Of a stretch of DNA of 9,507 bases, positions 7,919 through 9,507 are shown one piece after another. The translations under genes and the position numbers were made by a program. Origin of the DNA: Clostridia bacterium (GTDB taxonomy: Bacteria; Bacillota; Clostridia; Oscillospirales; Butyricicoccaceae); NCBI GenBank assembly GCA_900763355.1, contig CAAFJY010000212.1:1-9507 (forward strand). The letters are read 5' to 3'. The first letter of the stretch is position 1. Every line of letters starts with the position of its first letter. Under the pieces are notes generated by a model. The model had not been told where the DNA came from. It did not search any database and saw only the letters and a program-made list of their open reading frames with translations.

Positions 7919-7945
7919 AAGCCCCCGGCTCTGCCGGGGCTTTTT
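7919..7945 (+). terminator. Intrinsic terminator of uvrBA
   Basis: A CCCCGGC arm (7923-7929) pairs with GCCGGGG (7933-7939) across a 3-nt loop. The stem extends through AG/CT past one bulged C (7922), then comes TTTTT at 7941-7945. It begins 4 nt after the uvrA stop, closing the repair operon. A second run, GCTTTTTG, repeats directly after the first. Confidence 0.92.
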
Positions 7946-8007
7946 GCGCTTTTTGGAAGAACCTCCCCGGGGTTCTGTAACATTTTCAGAAAATACGCAA
8001 AAAGGGC

Positions 8008-8036
8008 TTTCCAAACCGCCGGGGATATAGTAAAAT
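8008..8036 (+). promoter_or_regulatory. Probable promoter of pyrH-frr
   Basis: TTTCCA at 8008-8013 and TAAAAT at 8031-8036 are 17 bp apart, upstream of pyrH and downstream of the uvrA terminator. The -35 is weak, and TATAGT at 8026-8031 is an alternative -10. A promoter is required somewhere here because the preceding terminator is strong; the exact elements are less sure. Confidence 0.55.
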
Positions 8037-8066
8037 AAGACCCAGAAAAATGATAAGGCGGCGATA

Positions 8067-8786
8067 ATGATGGAAACGCCCAAATATAAGCGTGTCCTGT
8101 TAAAGATCAGCGGGGAAGCCCTGGCCGGCGACAGCCATAGTGGCCTGGATTTTCCCACTCTCCACCGGGTGGCGGAGGCCATCGGTGAATGCGTTCATGC
8201 GGGAGCCCAGGTGGGCCTCGTGGTGGGGGGCGGAAACTTCTGGCGGGGCGTGAAAAACGGCGAAGGCAAGATCGAACGCACCCGCGCGGATTATATGGGG
8301 ATGTTGGCCACGGCCATGAACGCCCTGGCGGTGTGCGATGTGTTGGAGCAGCACGGCATCCCCGCCGTGGTACAGACGGCTTTGGACATCACCAAGATCT
8401 CCGAGGCCTATAACCGGGTGAACGCCGTGCGGCACCTGGAAGAGGGAAAGGTAGTCATCTTTGCCTGCGGGAGCGGGTGTCCCTTCTTTTCTACCGATAC
8501 GGCGGCGGCTCTCCGGGCGGCGGAGATCGGCGCAGACGCCATTCTTCTGGCCAAAAATGTGGACGGAGTCTACGATGCGGACCCCGCAAAAAATCCTGCG
8601 GCCAAGCGCTTTGAACGCATCACCTACGCCGAGGTCCTGGCCCGGGGGCTGGGCGTCATGGACTCCACCGCCACCGCTCTGGCGATGGACAATCACATTC
8701 CCCTTTTGGTCTTTGCCCTCAAGGAACAGGGGAATATCCGCCGGGCCCTCATGGGCGAGCCGGTGGGCACGCTGGTCAGCATGTGA
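8067..8786 (+). CDS. pyrH: UMP kinase (uridylate kinase)
   Basis: PyrH phosphorylates UMP to UDP with ATP in the cytoplasm, feeding RNA, DNA and UDP-sugar (cell-wall precursor) synthesis. The protein has 239 residues, the normal bacterial length, with the amino-acid-kinase fold. Visible are the LLKISGEAL phosphate-binding start, GLVVGGGNFWRG, TRADYMGMLATAMNALA, STDTAAALRAAEIGAD and LLAKNVDGVYDADP. One conserved block is unusual: the site usually written GTGNP reads G135-S136-G137-C138-P139, and the preceding AEPY region reads SEAYNRVNA. Two ATGs (8067 and 8070) follow AAGGCGG at 8055-8061; spacing is 5 and 8 nt, so initiation at the second is equally possible. The gene follows a terminator and has its own promoter; frr begins 45 nt downstream, likely on the same mRNA. 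Confidence 0.97.
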   Translation: MMETPKYKRVLLKISGEALAGDSHSGLDFPTLHRVAEAIGECVHAGAQVGLVVGGGNFWRGVKNGEGKIERTRADYMGMLATAMNALAVCDVLEQHGIPAVVQTALDITKISEAYNRVNAVRHLEEGKVVIFACGSGCPFFSTDTAAALRAAEIGADAILLAKNVDGVYDADPAKNPAAKRFERITYAEVLARGLGVMDSTATALAMDNHIPLLVFALKEQGNIRRALMGEPVGTLVSM

Positions 8787-8819
8787 CCGTTTTTGAGAGA
8801 ATCTACTGATTATTATACC

Positions 8820-8824
8820 GGAGG
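8820..8824 (+). promoter_or_regulatory. Ribosome binding site deciding the frr start
   Basis: GGAGG lies 7 nt before the ATG at 8832. It selects that start over an in-frame TTG at 8793, which would add 13 residues foreign to the family. Confidence 0.85.
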
Positions 8825-8831
8825 TGCTTTT

Positions 8832-9386
8832 ATGAACCCGAAATGCCAAGTTTACCAGAGCAAAATGGAAAAATCCATCGAAGTGATGAAGCACGATTTC
8901 AACGGCATCCGTGCCGGGCGGGCCAACGCCGCCGTCCTGGACAAGATCACCGTGGACTACTACGGCTCTCCCACCCCCATCCAGCAGATCGCCTCGATCT
9001 CCACGCCGGAGCCCCGGATGCTGGCCATCCAGCCCTGGGACGCCAGCGCCCTCAAGCTCATTGAAAAGGCCATTTTGGCTTCGGATCTGGGCATCAACCC
9101 CACCAGCGACGGCAAGATGGTCCGCCTGCTCTTCCCCCAGCTCACCGAGGAGCGCCGCAAGGAGCTCATCAAAGAGGTGAAAAAGCTGTGCGAGGACACC
9201 AAGGTCGCCATCCGCAACGTCCGCCGCGAGGCCCTGGACGCCTTCAAAAAGGCGCAGAAGGCCGGCGAGATCACCGAGGATGACCTCAAATCCCTGGAAA
9301 AGGATATGCAGGACCTCACCGACAAGCACTGCAAGCTGGCGGACACCGACGCCGCCGCCAAGGAAAAGGAACTGCTGGAGATTTAA
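8832..9386 (+). CDS. frr: Ribosome recycling factor
   Basis: Frr (RRF) works with EF-G to split the post-termination ribosome and free it for another round of translation. The protein is 184 residues long, against about 185 for the family. It shows the conserved opening helix ending FNGIRAGRANAAVLDKITVDYYG, the TPIQQIASIS loop, the LGINPTSDGKMVRLLFPQLTEERR stretch and the RNVRREALD segment containing the rRNA-contacting arginines. The C-terminal helix is rich in charged residues (TDKHCKLADTDAAAKEKELLEI). It follows pyrH after 45 nt with no terminator between, matching the widespread pyrH-frr pair. A strong hairpin lies about 25 nt after its stop. Confidence 0.98.
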   Translation: MNPKCQVYQSKMEKSIEVMKHDFNGIRAGRANAAVLDKITVDYYGSPTPIQQIASISTPEPRMLAIQPWDASALKLIEKAILASDLGINPTSDGKMVRLLFPQLTEERRKELIKEVKKLCEDTKVAIRNVRREALDAFKKAQKAGEITEDDLKSLEKDMQDLTDKHCKLADTDAAAKEKELLEI

Positions 9387-9409
9387 AGCAGGAAACGATA
9401 CACCACCGG

Positions 9410-9439
9410 AGAAGGCGGCGCGCAGCGCCGCCTTCTTTC
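9410..9439 (+). terminator. Strong GC hairpin after frr, probable intrinsic terminator or attenuator
   Basis: GAAGGCGGCGC (9411-9421) and GCGCCGCCTTC (9425-9435) form a perfect 11-bp stem over a 3-nt loop. A short, interrupted T-tract (TTCTTTCC) follows. The weak U-run suggests partial termination, so some transcription may continue into the next gene. Confidence 0.7.
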
Positions 9440-9479
9440 CAGAAAAGCGCACTTTTGCGCGCAAAACGAGGGAAAAACC

Positions 9480-9507
9480 ATGCTGTTTCGAAAAAAAGCC
9501 GAGGCGC
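9480..9507 (+). CDS. Start of next gene, truncated by window end (possible isoprenyl transferase, uppS)
   Basis: ATG at 9480 is preceded by GAGGG at 9468-9472 with 7 nt spacing, and nine codons are visible: M-L-F-R-K-K-A-E-A. The basic start is not diagnostic. Gene order pyrH-frr-uppS-cdsA is common in Firmicutes, so an undecaprenyl diphosphate synthase is the contextual guess; nothing in the nine residues proves it. Confidence 0.5.

Noticed and set aside
7959..7975. Possible second LexA box in the uvrA-pyrH gap (GAAC...GTTC)
   Set aside because: The half-sites are separated by 9 bases rather than the required 4, so it does not fit the operator; it is better read as a small hairpin.
8793..8831. 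Promoter or N-terminal extension just before frr (TTG start at 8793; TATTAT at 8811)
   Set aside because: The extension has no family match and the GGAGG favours ATG 8832. The -10-like TATTAT has no -35 at suitable spacing.

Overview
The window reads as an ordinary chromosomal stretch of a GC-rich Gram-positive bacterium. It is most likely a member of the Clostridia, perhaps Oscillospiraceae/Ruminococcaceae such as Flavonifractor or Lawsonibacter relatives. That placement is inferred from strongly GC-ending codons, AGGAGG-type ribosome binding sites, a Bacillus/Clostridium-type LexA box (GAAC-N4-GTTC), a secreted GHL10-type protein and a pyrH-frr pair. No phylogenetic computation was possible. 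I see no mobile element, CRISPR array, rRNA, tRNA or obviously foreign cargo.

Layout. (1) Positions 1-419, plus strand: the 3' part of a GNAT acetyltransferase of the spermidine/diamine-acetyltransferase type, interrupted by one in-frame amber codon inside the acetyl-CoA-binding motif. (2) 382-2193, minus strand: a secreted glycosyl-hydrolase-like (GHL10/DUF187) protein that converges on the acetyltransferase and overlaps its end by 38 bp. (3) 2241-2912, plus: radC, divergent from the GHL10 gene with only 47 bp between the two start codons, and closed by an intrinsic terminator. (4) 2954-7945, plus: a self-contained DNA-repair operon. A near-consensus promoter carries a perfect LexA box between its -35 and -10 elements, followed by uvrB, uvrA and a terminator. 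(5) About 8008-9437, plus: pyrH and frr behind their own likely promoter, ending at a strong GC hairpin. (6) From 9480: the first nine codons of the next gene. By usual gene order this may be uppS, but that is inference only.

How the genes work together. UvrA and UvrB are the damage-recognition half of nucleotide excision repair, and the operator predicts LexA/SOS control. RadC is historically linked with repair but has no settled role. PyrH makes UDP for nucleotide and envelope-precursor synthesis, and Frr recycles ribosomes. This pair is a conserved housekeeping unit often followed by uppS and cdsA. I did not find a previously undescribed system. The points most worth a second look are the SOS operator architecture, the amber-interrupted acetyltransferase, the crowded divergent GHL10/radC start region and the repeat-rich uvrA-pyrH gap.
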